DNA from: an uncultured Chromatiaceae bacterium
GTDB taxonomy: Bacteria > Pseudomonadota > Gammaproteobacteria > Enterobacterales > Alteromonadaceae
Direction: 5' to 3'
NCBI GenBank assembly: GCA_937978655.1
Contig: CALJUX010000072.1
Coordinates: forward strand, 5,515 to 69,514
DNA length: 64,000 nucleotides
This document shows positions 8,385-16,824 of this stretch, piece by piece; position 1 is the first letter of the stretch, and each line of letters starts with the position of its first letter. A program made the position numbers and the translations under genes. The notes below the pieces were generated by a model. That model was not told the DNA's origin. It saw only the letters and a list, made by a program, of their open reading frames with translations, and did no database searches.

Positions 8385-9170
8385 ATGAAACTTCAAAGGT
8401 GTAGCAGTCGCGTGGCCAAATTACGAATCTGCAGCCAGGTCGCTCTTTGCCTGACGCTGGCATCAGCGTCAGCCGCTGAGATCCGGGTTCTGACTGAACA
8501 TCTGCCGCCTTATCAAATAGATAACCAAGGTACCGCCACAGGCTTTGCCACCGATTTAGTCCGGCAAACTTTCCAGGGCGCCGGCATTGCGCTGCGGATT
8601 GAATTTCAGTCCTGGAGCCGGGCTTATCAGTTGGCACTGCGCGACCCCGACACCTGCATTTATTCAATTTCAAAGAGTAAAGAGCGCTTGCCGCTGTTTC
8701 AGTGGATTGGCGAACTGTCTTACAACACCACTGCGATTTATGCTCTCGCCAGCCGCAGTGATATCCAGGTGCAGTCGTTGGAGCAAGCCCGCCATTATGT
8801 GATTGCCGTCACCCGTGACGACGTCACACATCACTATTTACTGAAGCATGGCTTTGAAGAAGGGAAAAATTTATATCTGCTGGAAAATGTCGCCAGTATG
8901 CTCAATGTGCTGGCAGGACGGCGTCAGGGTATTGATTTGGTGATTATCAACGAAACCATACTGAAATACCGGGCACAGGAATCAGGCCTGGCGCTGGCCG
9001 ATTTTCGTAAGCTCTTGGTATTGCCGGATTTGCCACTGGATTTTCATCTGGCCTGTAGTCTGAAAACATCAAACGACACCGTACAGCGGTTGCGTCAGAG
9101 CCTGCAGGTGATGAAATCAGACGGCCGGTTCGACAAAATTGTCACCGGCTGGTCGGAAAAACTGCATTAA
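8385..9170 (+). CDS. Periplasmic solute-binding protein, amino-acid (family 3) type
   Basis: A 261-residue secreted protein. The chosen ATG at 8385 gives a signal peptide (basic start, hydrophobic core, cleavage after SASAA), while an earlier frame start at 8295 would add 30 unlikely residues. The mature part opens with EIRVLTEHLPPYQI and has GFATDLVRQTFQGAGI, the usual beginning of family-3 solute-binding proteins. There are no ABC permease or ATPase genes beside it. Many such orphan SBP proteins in Alteromonadales act as sensors or have unknown roles, so transport is not assured. It is convergent with the ThrE-type gene. Confidence 0.8.
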   Translation: MKLQRCSSRVAKLRICSQVALCLTLASASAAEIRVLTEHLPPYQIDNQGTATGFATDLVRQTFQGAGIALRIEFQSWSRAYQLALRDPDTCIYSISKSKERLPLFQWIGELSYNTTAIYALASRSDIQVQSLEQARHYVIAVTRDDVTHHYLLKHGFEEGKNLYLLENVASMLNVLAGRRQGIDLVIINETILKYRAQESGLALADFRKLLVLPDLPLDFHLACSLKTSNDTVQRLRQSLQVMKSDGRFDKIVTGWSEKLH

Positions 9171-9179
9171 AGCCCTGCT

Positions 9180-10406
9180 TTACAAACTTTTCTTCGGCGG
9201 CAACGCGACATTGGCAAAAATAAAACCGGCCACCAGCGACATCAGAATTAAAAATGTCTGTTGCCCCAGATGATCGGTCGCGCCCATTTGTTCCCCGGAA
9301 ATTAAGCTATTAAGGCCAATATAAGTTTTACTGCCAGGCACCAGCACTATCATGCCCTGCAACGACACAATACTGGCGGGCGCATTCATTAAACGGGTAA
9401 ACAGATTGCCGTACACGCCCACGGCAAAAGCACCAACAAACGCGCCTAACGCCAAATCAAGGTATATCCCGCCGAGCTGACTGGCGCCATAAGCGATAAA
9501 ACCAGACATCAGGCCCCAGCTGATATGCTTTTTCCGGGCACGAAACACAATCACCAGCGATCCACACAAAATCGCCACCGCGAGCCATGCGGTCCAGGCC
9601 TCCACAGCGTCAGTTGCAATATAAGGCACTTTACCAAACAGCCGTTCGCCCAAGGCTAGTCCCAAAAAGGCACCAAAATAGAGCTTAAACAGGATCATCA
9701 CCGCATCCATGATACGCGCAGTGCCAGACACCAAATGCCGGGCGGCGGTTTCGGCAAAGCCGAGGGTCAGCGCCAGACCTGGGATAAACACAATAATGGC
9801 CGACAACACCACAATCGGAATATTGATGCGCGGGTCAACATAAGCGGCAAGCGCAGTGGCGCCTAAAGCTGAACTCATCGCAACCAACGGTTCCAGCATA
9901 TGAGTAACACGCCGGCTTTTTTCCGCCCAGAATACAAAGAGATAAACCACCAGACTGAGCGCCGTGGCATACCCCACATCCAGCCAGCTGGCCCGCATCA
10001 GCATGGCAAATGCACCACCGGCGGCACCATATGCCAGAAAGGTAGCCCAGCGCGCATAAGGATTAGGCATCACAGCGATGGTGTTTAAGCGTTCTGTTGC
10101 TTCCTGCAACGTCATCTGGTGTTTCAGCACAGCGTCTACCACTTCATCAGCTCGGGATAACGAGCCTAAATCCAGATCGCCGGGCATCACCCGCGCGACA
10201 TGAGTGTATTCGCTATCTTCGCCCGGCACCCAAATCACAAAAGTGAGTACGGTCGGCGTGATGGCAAAAGAGGCGCCGATATTTAAGTCTTTGGCCACGT
10301 CCTGCAAATGCGCTTCCAGCCGGTAAGCCGGCGTACCAAACTTATGCAGCATTTTGCCAAGTTTGACGATGAATTTTCTTTTTTCATTAAAATCAGAGGA
10401 TTGCAC
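9180..10406 (-). CDS. ThrE-type threonine/serine exporter family protein
   Basis: A 408-residue membrane protein joining both halves of the ThrE family. An N-terminal soluble portion (about residues 1-120, including KMLHKFGTPAYRLEAHL and the hydrolase-like region) precedes about ten membrane helices. The first set comprises ThrE_1 and the last ~130 residues ThrE_2 (GAFVGAFAVGVYGNLFTR, IVLVPGSKTYIGLNSLISG). The family exports small amino acids such as threonine and serine by proton motive force, though many members are untested. The GTG at 10406 has AAGGA seven bases upstream; a TTG at 10430 is a weaker alternative. Confidence 0.85.
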   Translation of the reverse strand: MQSSDFNEKRKFIVKLGKMLHKFGTPAYRLEAHLQDVAKDLNIGASFAITPTVLTFVIWVPGEDSEYTHVARVMPGDLDLGSLSRADEVVDAVLKHQMTLQEATERLNTIAVMPNPYARWATFLAYGAAGGAFAMLMRASWLDVGYATALSLVVYLFVFWAEKSRRVTHMLEPLVAMSSALGATALAAYVDPRINIPIVVLSAIIVFIPGLALTLGFAETAARHLVSGTARIMDAVMILFKLYFGAFLGLALGERLFGKVPYIATDAVEAWTAWLAVAILCGSLVIVFRARKKHISWGLMSGFIAYGASQLGGIYLDLALGAFVGAFAVGVYGNLFTRLMNAPASIVSLQGMIVLVPGSKTYIGLNSLISGEQMGATDHLGQQTFLILMSLVAGFIFANVALPPKKSL

Positions 10407-10592
10407 TGGTAAGTCCTTGTGACACAGCAATAATTCAGCCGGTATATAAAGTTCATACTAACAGTGCGACGTGACAACACAATAGGGCAAATCATGCCGG
10501 GAATTTAATTGGCGGGGAAATGTGCAGTTACAGCAAAATTGGCAAGAAGCAGTGAAGCTGCCCGGCTGACCTTTTTCGCAGCAGAGATAAAA

Positions 10593-10616
10593 AAAGGCTG
10601 CCCGGAGGCAGCCTTT
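10593..10616 (-). terminator. Intrinsic terminator of the rpsP-rplS operon
   Basis: A perfect 10-bp stem (10593-10602 with 10607-10616), a 4-base loop and a run of eight T on the minus strand follow six bases after the rplS stop. This is a textbook rho-independent terminator closing the ribosomal operon. Confidence 0.92.
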
Positions 10617-10622
10617 AAGTGC

Positions 10623-10982
10623 TTAGTTAAGCTTTTCGCGGATACGCGCTGATTTACCTGAACGATCGCGTAAGAAGTAAAGCTTGGCACGGCGTACTGC
10701 ACCACGACGTTTCAGCGTGATGCTGTCAATCATTGGGCTGTGCGTTTGGAATACACGCTCAACACCTTCACCGTTCGAAATTTTACGAACTGTGAAAGAT
10801 GAGTGTAAACCACGGTTACGTTTAGCGATTACAACGCCTTCGTAAGCCTGCAGACGAGTTTTATCGCCTTCTTTAACTTTAACTTGAACAATCACAGTGT
10901 CACCTGGACCGAAAGCTGGAATGTCAGATTTCAGCTGTTCGTTTTCAAGTTCTTTGATGATGTTTTGGCTAACTTTGCTCAT
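10623..10982 (-). CDS. rplS: 50S ribosomal protein L19
   Basis: A 119-residue L19, matching the bacterial family length and hallmarks (PAFGPGDTVIVQVKVKEGDK, YEGVVIAKRNRGLHSSFTVRKIS, GVERVFQTHSP, RRGAVRRAKLYFLRDRSGK). L19 sits at the 30S-50S interface. It is the last gene of the rpsP-rimM-trmD-rplS operon, 25 bases after trmD, and is followed at once by the operon terminator. Confidence 0.98.
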   Translation of the reverse strand: MSKVSQNIIKELENEQLKSDIPAFGPGDTVIVQVKVKEGDKTRLQAYEGVVIAKRNRGLHSSFTVRKISNGEGVERVFQTHSPMIDSITLKRRGAVRRAKLYFLRDRSGKSARIREKLN

Positions 10983-11007
10983 AACAATCTCACTTTACCT
11001 GGATAAA

Positions 11008-11778
11008 CTATCGTTGCTGCAACGCCTGGTGTTCCTGTTGGAACTCTTCCAGAAGTTTGCGTTGCTCCTTAGTCAGAGCCAGGGCATTTAACAATTCCGG
11101 ACGCCGAAGCCAGGTTCTCCCGAGAGACTGCTTCAGACGCCAGCGTCTGATGTTTTCATGGTGTCCGCTGAGTAATACTGCGGGAACCTGTTTGCCGTCT
11201 AACACTTCTGGTCTGGTATAGTGCGGACAATCCAGCAATCCGGAGGCAAACGAATCCTCAACTGCTGACATATCATGCCCCAGTACACCTGGTACCAGTC
11301 GCGATACCGCATCAATCAGCGTCATCGCAGGCAATTCGCCCCCACTCAGCACGTAATCGCCGATTGACCATTCTTCGTCAATTTCCGACTCAATTACGCG
11401 TTCATCAATCCCTTCGTAGCGACCTGCTACCAGCAACAGCTTTGGACGTTTCGCCAGTTCAGCGACCCCTGCCTGATCTAACTTACGGCCTTGCGGCGAT
11501 AAGTAGATGGTATGGACCCCATCCCCTGCGGCAGCTTTGGCGGCGCGAATTGCGTCGGTCAAAGGCTGCACCATCATCAACATACCAGGGCCGCCACCAA
11601 AAGGTCTGTCGTCCACAGTGTTATGTTTATCCGAGGTATAATCCCGCGGATTCCAGCACTGTAAATCAATCAGGCCGTTTTTGACTGCCCGGCTGGTCAC
11701 ACCATACTTTGTGATTGCCTCGAACATTTGCGGAAATAAGGTAATAACCCCAAACCACATATTGGACTGTCCGGACAT
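11008..11778 (-). CDS. trmD: tRNA (guanine-N1)-methyltransferase TrmD
   Basis: A 256-residue SPOUT methyltransferase that makes m1G37 in tRNAs reading CNN-type codons and so prevents frameshifting. It shows WFGVITLFPQMFEAITKYG, DDRPFGGGPGMLMMVQPL, and the trefoil-knot SAM site around YEGIDERVIE and SIGDYVLSGGELPA. The ATG at 11778 shares its A with the rimM stop (TAATG), suggesting translational coupling. The ATG at 11760 (MWFGVITLF) matches the E. coli start better and is a real alternative. Confidence 0.98.
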   Translation of the reverse strand: MSGQSNMWFGVITLFPQMFEAITKYGVTSRAVKNGLIDLQCWNPRDYTSDKHNTVDDRPFGGGPGMLMMVQPLTDAIRAAKAAAGDGVHTIYLSPQGRKLDQAGVAELAKRPKLLLVAGRYEGIDERVIESEIDEEWSIGDYVLSGGELPAMTLIDAVSRLVPGVLGHDMSAVEDSFASGLLDCPHYTRPEVLDGKQVPAVLLSGHHENIRRWRLKQSLGRTWLRRPELLNALALTKEQRKLLEEFQQEHQALQQR

Positions 11779-12302
11779 TAAAAATCTGGGTCCCAGTCGA
11801 CGATGATTCGTCCTTGCGCCTTATCCACAGTTTTGATGACAGAGTCAGTCAAAAACGGAATTAAACGCTCTTTTTTACCAAATGCATCGGTCCGGTTTGC
11901 TTTGACGACGAGAACGTCGTTCGAGCCCGTTTCCATGATGTCATCCACGACGCCTAAATCATAACCGGCTTCGTTTACCACGGTCAGACCCATCAGGTCT
12001 TTCCAGTAAAAGTCACCGTCATCAAGCGCGGGCAGACTGGTCTGAGTCACGGCGATTTCCGCATTCACGAAAACCTGTGCCTGGTCCCGGTCGCTGACAC
12101 CTTCCAGTTTGACGATTAAGCCATTGCTATGGCGTTTCCAACTGGAGATCTGCACTGGTTGCCATTTGCCCTGAGATTGGATCTGCCAGGGTGTGTAATC
12201 AAAAATCCCTTCCGGGATATCTGTGTAGGAAATTACTTTTAGCCACCCGTTGATGCCGTAAACGGCGCCAAACTTACCTAAGACAACTAAATCTTTACCC
12301 AT
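11778..12302 (-). CDS. rimM: Ribosome maturation factor RimM
   Basis: A 174-residue RimM, which binds S19 and helps mature the 3' domain of 16S rRNA. The N-terminal RimM domain starts VLGKFGAVYGINGWLKVISYTD, and the C-terminal PRC-barrel carries DDGDFYWKDLMGLTVVN and ends IIVDWDPDF. The ATG at 12302 is preceded by TTG at 12305; the ATG is preferred by family comparison. It lies 28 bases after rpsP and overlaps trmD by one base. Confidence 0.97.
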   Translation of the reverse strand: MGKDLVVLGKFGAVYGINGWLKVISYTDIPEGIFDYTPWQIQSQGKWQPVQISSWKRHSNGLIVKLEGVSDRDQAQVFVNAEIAVTQTSLPALDDGDFYWKDLMGLTVVNEAGYDLGVVDDIMETGSNDVLVVKANRTDAFGKKERLIPFLTDSVIKTVDKAQGRIIVDWDPDF

Positions 12303-12330
12303 CAAGGTTAATTCCTACCCAGTTTGCTAA

Positions 12331-12582
12331 TTAAGCAGCAGCTTTTTTAGCAGCTTTTACCAGTGACGCAACGCGATCGCTCAGAGATGCACCTTGTGCA
12401 ACCCAGTGATCAACGCGGTCCAGGTCGATGCGCGTTTTCTCTTCAGTGCCGCTGGCGATTGGGTTAAAGAAACCCACGCGCTCAATGAAACGGCCATCAC
12501 GAGCAAAACGGCTATCAGCGACCACAACTTGGTAAAATGGACGCTTTTTCGCGCCACCACGTTGTAAACGAATAGTTACCAT
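12331..12582 (-). CDS. rpsP: 30S ribosomal protein S16
   Basis: An 83-residue S16: it begins MVTIRLQRGGAKKRPFYQVVVADSR and contains RVGFFNPIASGTEEKTRIDLDR, of normal length. It is the first gene of the rpsP-rimM-trmD-rplS operon. GAGG lies five bases before the ATG. A promoter and a 5' hairpin lie upstream (12625-12681). Confidence 0.98.
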   Translation of the reverse strand: MVTIRLQRGGAKKRPFYQVVVADSRFARDGRFIERVGFFNPIASGTEEKTRIDLDRVDHWVAQGASLSDRVASLVKAAKKAAA

Positions 12583-12624
12583 ACCGTCCTCTATTTCAAT
12601 CGTTCAGGTTTTTGTAAATCAAAA

Positions 12625-12647
12625 TCCCCGCGGTCAGGCCGCAGGGA
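12625..12647 (-). other. Hairpin at the 5' end of the rpsP operon transcript
   Basis: A 9-bp stem (12625-12633 with 12639-12647, one G-U pair in RNA) closes a 5-base loop and is followed by TTTTGATTT on the minus strand. Its first base coincides with the transcription start predicted from the promoter at 12654-12681. It may protect the mRNA 5' end or act in attenuation. Apart from this hairpin, the promoter and the ffh terminator, I see nothing in the 12583-12921 gap. Confidence 0.5.
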
Positions 12648-12653
12648 CGCCGA

Positions 12654-12681
12654 ATTGTACGCGTTTTTCGTTGTAATGCAA
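12654..12681 (-). promoter_or_regulatory. Sigma-70 promoter for the rpsP operon
   Basis: On the minus strand TTGCAT (12681-12676), a 16-base spacer and TACAAT (12659-12654) form a good sigma-70 promoter about 70 bases before rpsP. The discriminator after it is GC-rich (TCGGCG), as usual for growth-rate-controlled ribosomal promoters. Confidence 0.6.
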
Positions 12682-12876
12682 GGATTTTCAGGCTTCGCGG
12701 CTGGTTGTCAGGCCAATCAGGCCGGTGGATGATTCTGTGGATAAGCTCTTGAAAAGCTGTTGGGATAAGTATTGAAGCCCTCAGCTGGATCCGGCGGATC
12801 CTGAGCAGGATCTGCCAAAACATTCGTCTGCAATTCGATTGGTGTGTCTCAGGATTCGTTCAGCGACAAACAACAA

Positions 12877-12897
12877 GGCCATTGCACAGCAATGGCC
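12877..12897 (-). terminator. Probable terminator after ffh
   Basis: A perfect 8-bp stem (12877-12884 with 12890-12897) has a 5-base loop and is followed on the minus strand by TTGTTGTTTG. It lies 25 bases beyond the ffh stop, so it likely ends the ffh transcript before the rpsP promoter. Confidence 0.65.
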
Positions 12898-12921
12898 CTG
12901 ATTGATAAAACAGCTACAACC

Positions 12922-14289
12922 TTAGCGGCCGCCACCTAAACCCGGTGGTAATTTGCCACCCATAGCGCGCATCATTTTCATCATGCCGCCTTTACCGCTC
13001 ATCTGCTTCATCATCTTCTGCATTTGGGTAAACTGCTTTAACAGCTGATTGACGTCCTGCACCTGAGTGCCGGAACCGGCTGCAATGCGTTTTTTACGCG
13101 AACCTTTAATCAAATCAGGAAATTGCCGCTCTTTTGGCGTCATTGAATTAATGATGGCTTCCATTTTGTTGAAGCTTTTATTGTTGATCTGATCTTTGGC
13201 ACCGACTGGCAGATTCTTCATGCCTGGCAGTTTATCCAGCATCGACATCATGCCGCCCATACTGCGCATCTGCACCAGCTGGTCACGGAAATCTTCCAGA
13301 CTAAAGCCCTGGCCTTTCATCACCTTGGCGGCGACTTTAGCCGCTTGCTCACGGTCGACTTTTTGTTCCAGCTCTTCAATCAGACTGAGCACATCGCCCA
13401 TACCCAGAATGCGCGACGCGATCCGGTCCGGATGGAATGGCTCCAGTGCATCGGTTTTTTCGCCCATCCCGATAAACTTGATCGGCTTACCAGTGATGTG
13501 GCGAATGGACAGAGCGGCACCACCGCGCGCATCACCGTCAGCTTTGGTCAGGATCACCCCGGTCAGTGGCAGCGCTTCGTTAAAGGCTTTTGCCGTGTTG
13601 GCAGCATCCTGACCTGTCATGGCGTCGACGACAAACAACGTCTCGATGGGTTTAATCGCCGCGTGTAACGCTTTGATTTCATCCATCATTTCACTGTCGA
13701 CGTGCAGACGACCGGCGGTATCCACCAGCAGAATATCGTAGAAGCCTAACTTCGCTGCACTGATGGCCGCATTGGCAATATCCACCGGTTTTTGTGAAAT
13801 GTCGCTCGGGAAAAACTCGACGCCAACATCTTTGGCCAAGGTTTCCAGCTGTTTAATCGCCGCCGGACGATAGACGTCGGCTGACACCACCATCACTTTT
13901 TTCTTTTTACGCTCTTTTAAGAACTTGGCCAGTTTACCGACAGACGTGGTTTTACCGGCGCCCTGTAAACCCGCCATCAGCACCACGGCCGGCGGCTGCG
14001 TATTGAGGGTCAGCTCTTCGTTGGCTTCCCCCATCGCTTCTTCCAGCGCTTTTTTGACGATTTTGAGAAATTCCTGGCCCGGCGTCAGACTTTTACTGAC
14101 TTCGAGGCCCACCGAACGCTCTTTAACCTGATTGACGAAATCACGCACAACGGGCAAGGCCACGTCAGCTTCCAGCAGCGCCATGCGCACTTCACGCAGG
14201 GTTTCTTTGATGTTGTCTTCGGTCAGGCGGCCACGGCCACTGATGTTTTTCAGCGTTCGGGTCAGGCGATCCGACAAATTCTCAAACAT
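12922..14289 (-). CDS. ffh: Signal recognition particle protein Ffh
   Basis: A 455-residue SRP54 GTPase that, with 4.5S RNA, targets inner-membrane proteins cotranslationally to FtsY. An N-terminal four-helix bundle is followed by the G domain (GLQGAGKTT, DVYRPAAIKQLE, DTAGRLHVD, TKADGDARGG) and a methionine-rich C-terminal M domain (MQKMMKQMSG, MMKMMRAMGGK) ending PPGLGGGR. The ATG at 14289 gives the usual MFENLSDRLTRTL start; the longer TTG frame at 14310 is not needed. ffh is divergent from ypjD, an arrangement shared with E. coli. Confidence 0.98.
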   Translation of the reverse strand: MFENLSDRLTRTLKNISGRGRLTEDNIKETLREVRMALLEADVALPVVRDFVNQVKERSVGLEVSKSLTPGQEFLKIVKKALEEAMGEANEELTLNTQPPAVVLMAGLQGAGKTTSVGKLAKFLKERKKKKVMVVSADVYRPAAIKQLETLAKDVGVEFFPSDISQKPVDIANAAISAAKLGFYDILLVDTAGRLHVDSEMMDEIKALHAAIKPIETLFVVDAMTGQDAANTAKAFNEALPLTGVILTKADGDARGGAALSIRHITGKPIKFIGMGEKTDALEPFHPDRIASRILGMGDVLSLIEELEQKVDREQAAKVAAKVMKGQGFSLEDFRDQLVQMRSMGGMMSMLDKLPGMKNLPVGAKDQINNKSFNKMEAIINSMTPKERQFPDLIKGSRKKRIAAGSGTQVQDVNQLLKQFTQMQKMMKQMSGKGGMMKMMRAMGGKLPPGLGGGR

Positions 14290-14424
14290 GGTCAAATCCG
14301 GTTGTGTCAAAAATGGCGGCGATTATAACAAAGCACCGACAAAGCGTCAGCCTCAGGCTCTGTCAATCTGTCGTCTCTTCCCATACAATGCGTAAAAATA
14401 TGCATTCAAATTGGAATTATTTGC

Positions 14425-15222
14425 ATGTCGGCCGTTTTCTTGCCTGTTCTCGCTCTGGTTTGTTACCTGATTGCAACTGTCATTGTGGCGCAGCGGCTCT
14501 ATCACGCTGAAGGGCCACGACTGAAGTTGTTGTTCACCGTCGCCATTGGCGGTGTGGTGCTGCATATGCTGGGACTCAGTCAGAGTTTATTTACCGCCGC
14601 AGGGCAGAATTTCAGTCTGCTCAATGTCAGTTCTTTAGTGTGCTGGCTTATCACGGCCGCTTTTACCGTCACGGCGCTGCGCACGCCAATCCTGTTATTA
14701 CTGCCGATTGTCTACGGCTTTGCTGCACTGGTGCAACTGGCGGTGATCCTGCTGCCTGATACCGTCCAATTACAGCATTTTGAGCACAGCCCCTGGTTGC
14801 TGACGCATATCATGGTGGCTTTTATCGCCTATGTGATTCTGATTATGGCCACACTGTATTCATTTCAGGTCAGCCTCATCAGCCAGCGCCTGAAACAAAA
14901 AACGCCACTGCCAGCCGGCACAGTTCTGCCGCCTTTGATGCAAGCGGAACAACTGCTGTTCCGGCTGATATTGCTCGGCACTTTGTTGCTGGGCATCACT
15001 GTATTCAGTGGCGCAGCCTTTGGTCAGGACTGGTTTGCCCGGCACAATCTGCACAAAAATGTGTTAAGCACCCTTGGGTTTATGGTGTTTGTAGTGCTGT
15101 TAGCCGGCCATCGTTTAGCCGGCTGGCGCGGCCGGATCGCCAATGGCCTGACGATGACCGGCAGTCTGTTACTGACGCTGGCTTATTTCGGCAGTCGTTT
15201 CGTCAGGGAAGTCTTACTTTAG
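14425..15222 (+). CDS. ypjD: Inner-membrane protein YpjD, cytochrome c assembly (CcsA/CcmC-like) family
   Basis: A 265-residue integral membrane protein with about eight hydrophobic segments. It fits YpjD in length (263 in E. coli) and position beside ffh. It carries cytochrome-c-assembly-family features, including HMLGLSQSLF, SPWLLTHIMVAFIAYVIL (a conserved His before a helix) and RHNLHKNVLSTLGFMVF. The related CcmC/CcsA proteins handle haem; the role of YpjD itself is not settled. It is followed 69 bases later by the CNNM/CBS gene in the same direction, and the pair is conserved in enterobacteria. Confidence 0.9.
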   Translation: MSAVFLPVLALVCYLIATVIVAQRLYHAEGPRLKLLFTVAIGGVVLHMLGLSQSLFTAAGQNFSLLNVSSLVCWLITAAFTVTALRTPILLLLPIVYGFAALVQLAVILLPDTVQLQHFEHSPWLLTHIMVAFIAYVILIMATLYSFQVSLISQRLKQKTPLPAGTVLPPLMQAEQLLFRLILLGTLLLGITVFSGAAFGQDWFARHNLHKNVLSTLGFMVFVVLLAGHRLAGWRGRIANGLTMTGSLLLTLAYFGSRFVREVLL

Positions 15223-15291
15223 TCAGACTTGACGCTCTGGTTGATTTCGCATATTAATTGGCTCTGAACGGCAACACAGGCTTATTCCGCT

Positions 15292-16560
15292 TTGGACGCA
15301 ATCTCAACCGGCACGCTGCTGCTCATTCTGGCGTTTCTGGTACTCTGCTCGGCTTATTTTTCCGCAACTGAAACTGCGATGATGTCGGTAAACCCCTACC
15401 GGCTGAAACACTTATTAAACGAAAACCATGCCGGCGCCTGGCGCACTCACACTTTATTGCAGAGACGGGATCGGCTGATTGGCCTGATTCTGGTCGGCAA
15501 TAATCTGGTGAATATTGCCGCGTCCGCTATCGGCACTGTCATTGGCATGCGGCTTTATGGCGACTACGGCATTGCGATAGCAACTGCAGCGCTGACATTA
15601 ATTATCCTGATCTTTGGTGAAGTCACACCAAAAACACTGGGGGCGCTGCATCCGGAACGCGTCGCCTTTCCCAGCAGCCTCGTGCTCAAGCCCATGATGA
15701 AAGTACTTTATCCGGTTGTTTGGCTGATGAACCGGATTTGTAATGGCATCTTAGGCTGGTTTGGTGTCAGTGCTGAACAGCACCAGGGCCATAGTCTGAG
15801 CAGTGAAGAACTCCGGACCGTGGTGCATGAAGCCGGCGCCATTTTACCTGGCCAGCACCAGAGTATGCTGGTGGGGGTATTGGATCTGGAAAAAGCCACA
15901 GTCGAAGACATCATGGTGCCGCGCAATGAGCTGGTCGGCATCGATATCAACGACGAATGGAAAGATATTCTGCATCAGCTGTCTATCACGCAGCACAGCC
16001 GGATTTTGTTGTACCGCGACAGTGTCGACGATGCGCTCGGATTTTTGCATACCCGCGATATCATGCGGCTGGTGTTAAAAGATCAGCTGAATAAAGCCAG
16101 CCTGTTGCGTGCCGTCCACGACATCTATTTCATCCCGGAAGGCACCAGCCTCAATACTCAGCTGGTGAAATTTCAGCACTCCAAAGAGCGGATTGGCCTG
16201 GTGGTTGATGAATTTGGTGACATTCAGGGTCTGGTGACGCTGGAAGATATTCTGGAAGAAGTTGTCGGTGAATTCACCACAGATACGGCAGAAGAAAACA
16301 GTGAAGAAATTAAGCCACAGCCCGATGGCTCCTATCTGGTCGAAGGCAGTATCAACCTTCGTGATCTGAACCGCGAGTTGCAGCTGAACTTCCCGACCGA
16401 TGGCCCCAAAACACTGAATGGCTTATTGCTGGAGTATCTGGAGGATATTCCGGAATCTAATCTCAGCCTGCGGCTGTCAGGTTTCCCGCTGGAAATTGTC
16501 GAAGTGCAGGACAACATGATCCGGCTGGTCCGGCTTTATCCGCACTTAAAGCAAGATTAA
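15292..16560 (+). CDS. yfjD: CNNM/CBS-domain transporter-like protein (HlyC/CorC family, YfjD type)
   Basis: A 422-residue inner-membrane protein. A DUF21/CNNM domain with three to four helices (SAYFSATETAMMSVNPYRL, GLILVGNNLVNIAASAIGT, IFGEVTPKTLGALHPE) is followed by a CBS pair (DIMVPRNELVGIDI, GLVVDEFGDIQGLVTLEDILEEVVGEF) and a C-terminal CorC/HlyC regulatory domain. The family is linked to magnesium and cobalt efflux or membrane maintenance. The frame opens with a TTG at 15292, aligning with the E. coli YfjD N-terminus, and no ATG fits as well. Stop at 16560; the nearest clear terminator is 155 bases on. Confidence 0.92.
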   Translation: MDAISTGTLLLILAFLVLCSAYFSATETAMMSVNPYRLKHLLNENHAGAWRTHTLLQRRDRLIGLILVGNNLVNIAASAIGTVIGMRLYGDYGIAIATAALTLIILIFGEVTPKTLGALHPERVAFPSSLVLKPMMKVLYPVVWLMNRICNGILGWFGVSAEQHQGHSLSSEELRTVVHEAGAILPGQHQSMLVGVLDLEKATVEDIMVPRNELVGIDINDEWKDILHQLSITQHSRILLYRDSVDDALGFLHTRDIMRLVLKDQLNKASLLRAVHDIYFIPEGTSLNTQLVKFQHSKERIGLVVDEFGDIQGLVTLEDILEEVVGEFTTDTAEENSEEIKPQPDGSYLVEGSINLRDLNRELQLNFPTDGPKTLNGLLLEYLEDIPESNLSLRLSGFPLEIVEVQDNMIRLVRLYPHLKQD

Positions 16561-16714
16561 TTCGTTAAATAACACTGTAAAAGCAAAGACTTGTAAAATA
16601 ATTCAAAAAATAACAAATATTTCTGAACTTTCTTCAGCAGGCTTCGTCTGACTATGAGAATGGATTCTGCCAAGTTTTTGTTTTCATCCCTGGATTCTCC
16701 CTATCCTTAGTTTT
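16561..16714 (+). other. AT-rich intergenic stretch, possible 3' UTR or small RNA
   Basis: This non-coding stretch separates the yfjD-type stop from a strong terminator. It is very AT-rich in its first 60 bases and then has mixed composition with a small imperfect hairpin near 16634-16652. No open frame of note was seen. It may be just a long 3' UTR, or may hold a small RNA ending at the 16715-16741 hairpin. Confidence 0.3.
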
Positions 16715-16741
16715 ACGGCCACTGATGTGGCCGTTTTTTTT
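16715..16741 (+). terminator. Intrinsic terminator, plus strand
   Basis: A perfect 8-bp GC-rich stem (16715-16722 with 16727-16734), a 4-base loop and a run of eight to nine T make a strong rho-independent terminator for plus-strand transcripts coming from the yfjD-type gene or from a start inside the preceding stretch. Confidence 0.9.
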
Positions 16742-16771
16742 ATCCGGAACAGTATTACTGCCATGATAAAA

Positions 16772-16799
16772 ATAAAACCCGCCAGCGGGCGGGTTTTAT
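16772..16799 (-). terminator. Intrinsic terminator of gshA
   Basis: A 12-bp stem (16772-16783 with 16788-16799) with a 4-base loop is followed by TTTTTATC on the minus strand, 25 bases after the gshA stop. It may act in both directions. Confidence 0.88.
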
Positions 16800-16824
16800 G
16801 CTCACTCATTTATAACACTCTGAT

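Noticed and set aside
12596..12823. Open frame of 75 codons between ffh and rpsP
   Set aside because: It runs over the predicted promoter and hairpin of the rpsP operon, has no family resemblance and no ribosome-binding site.
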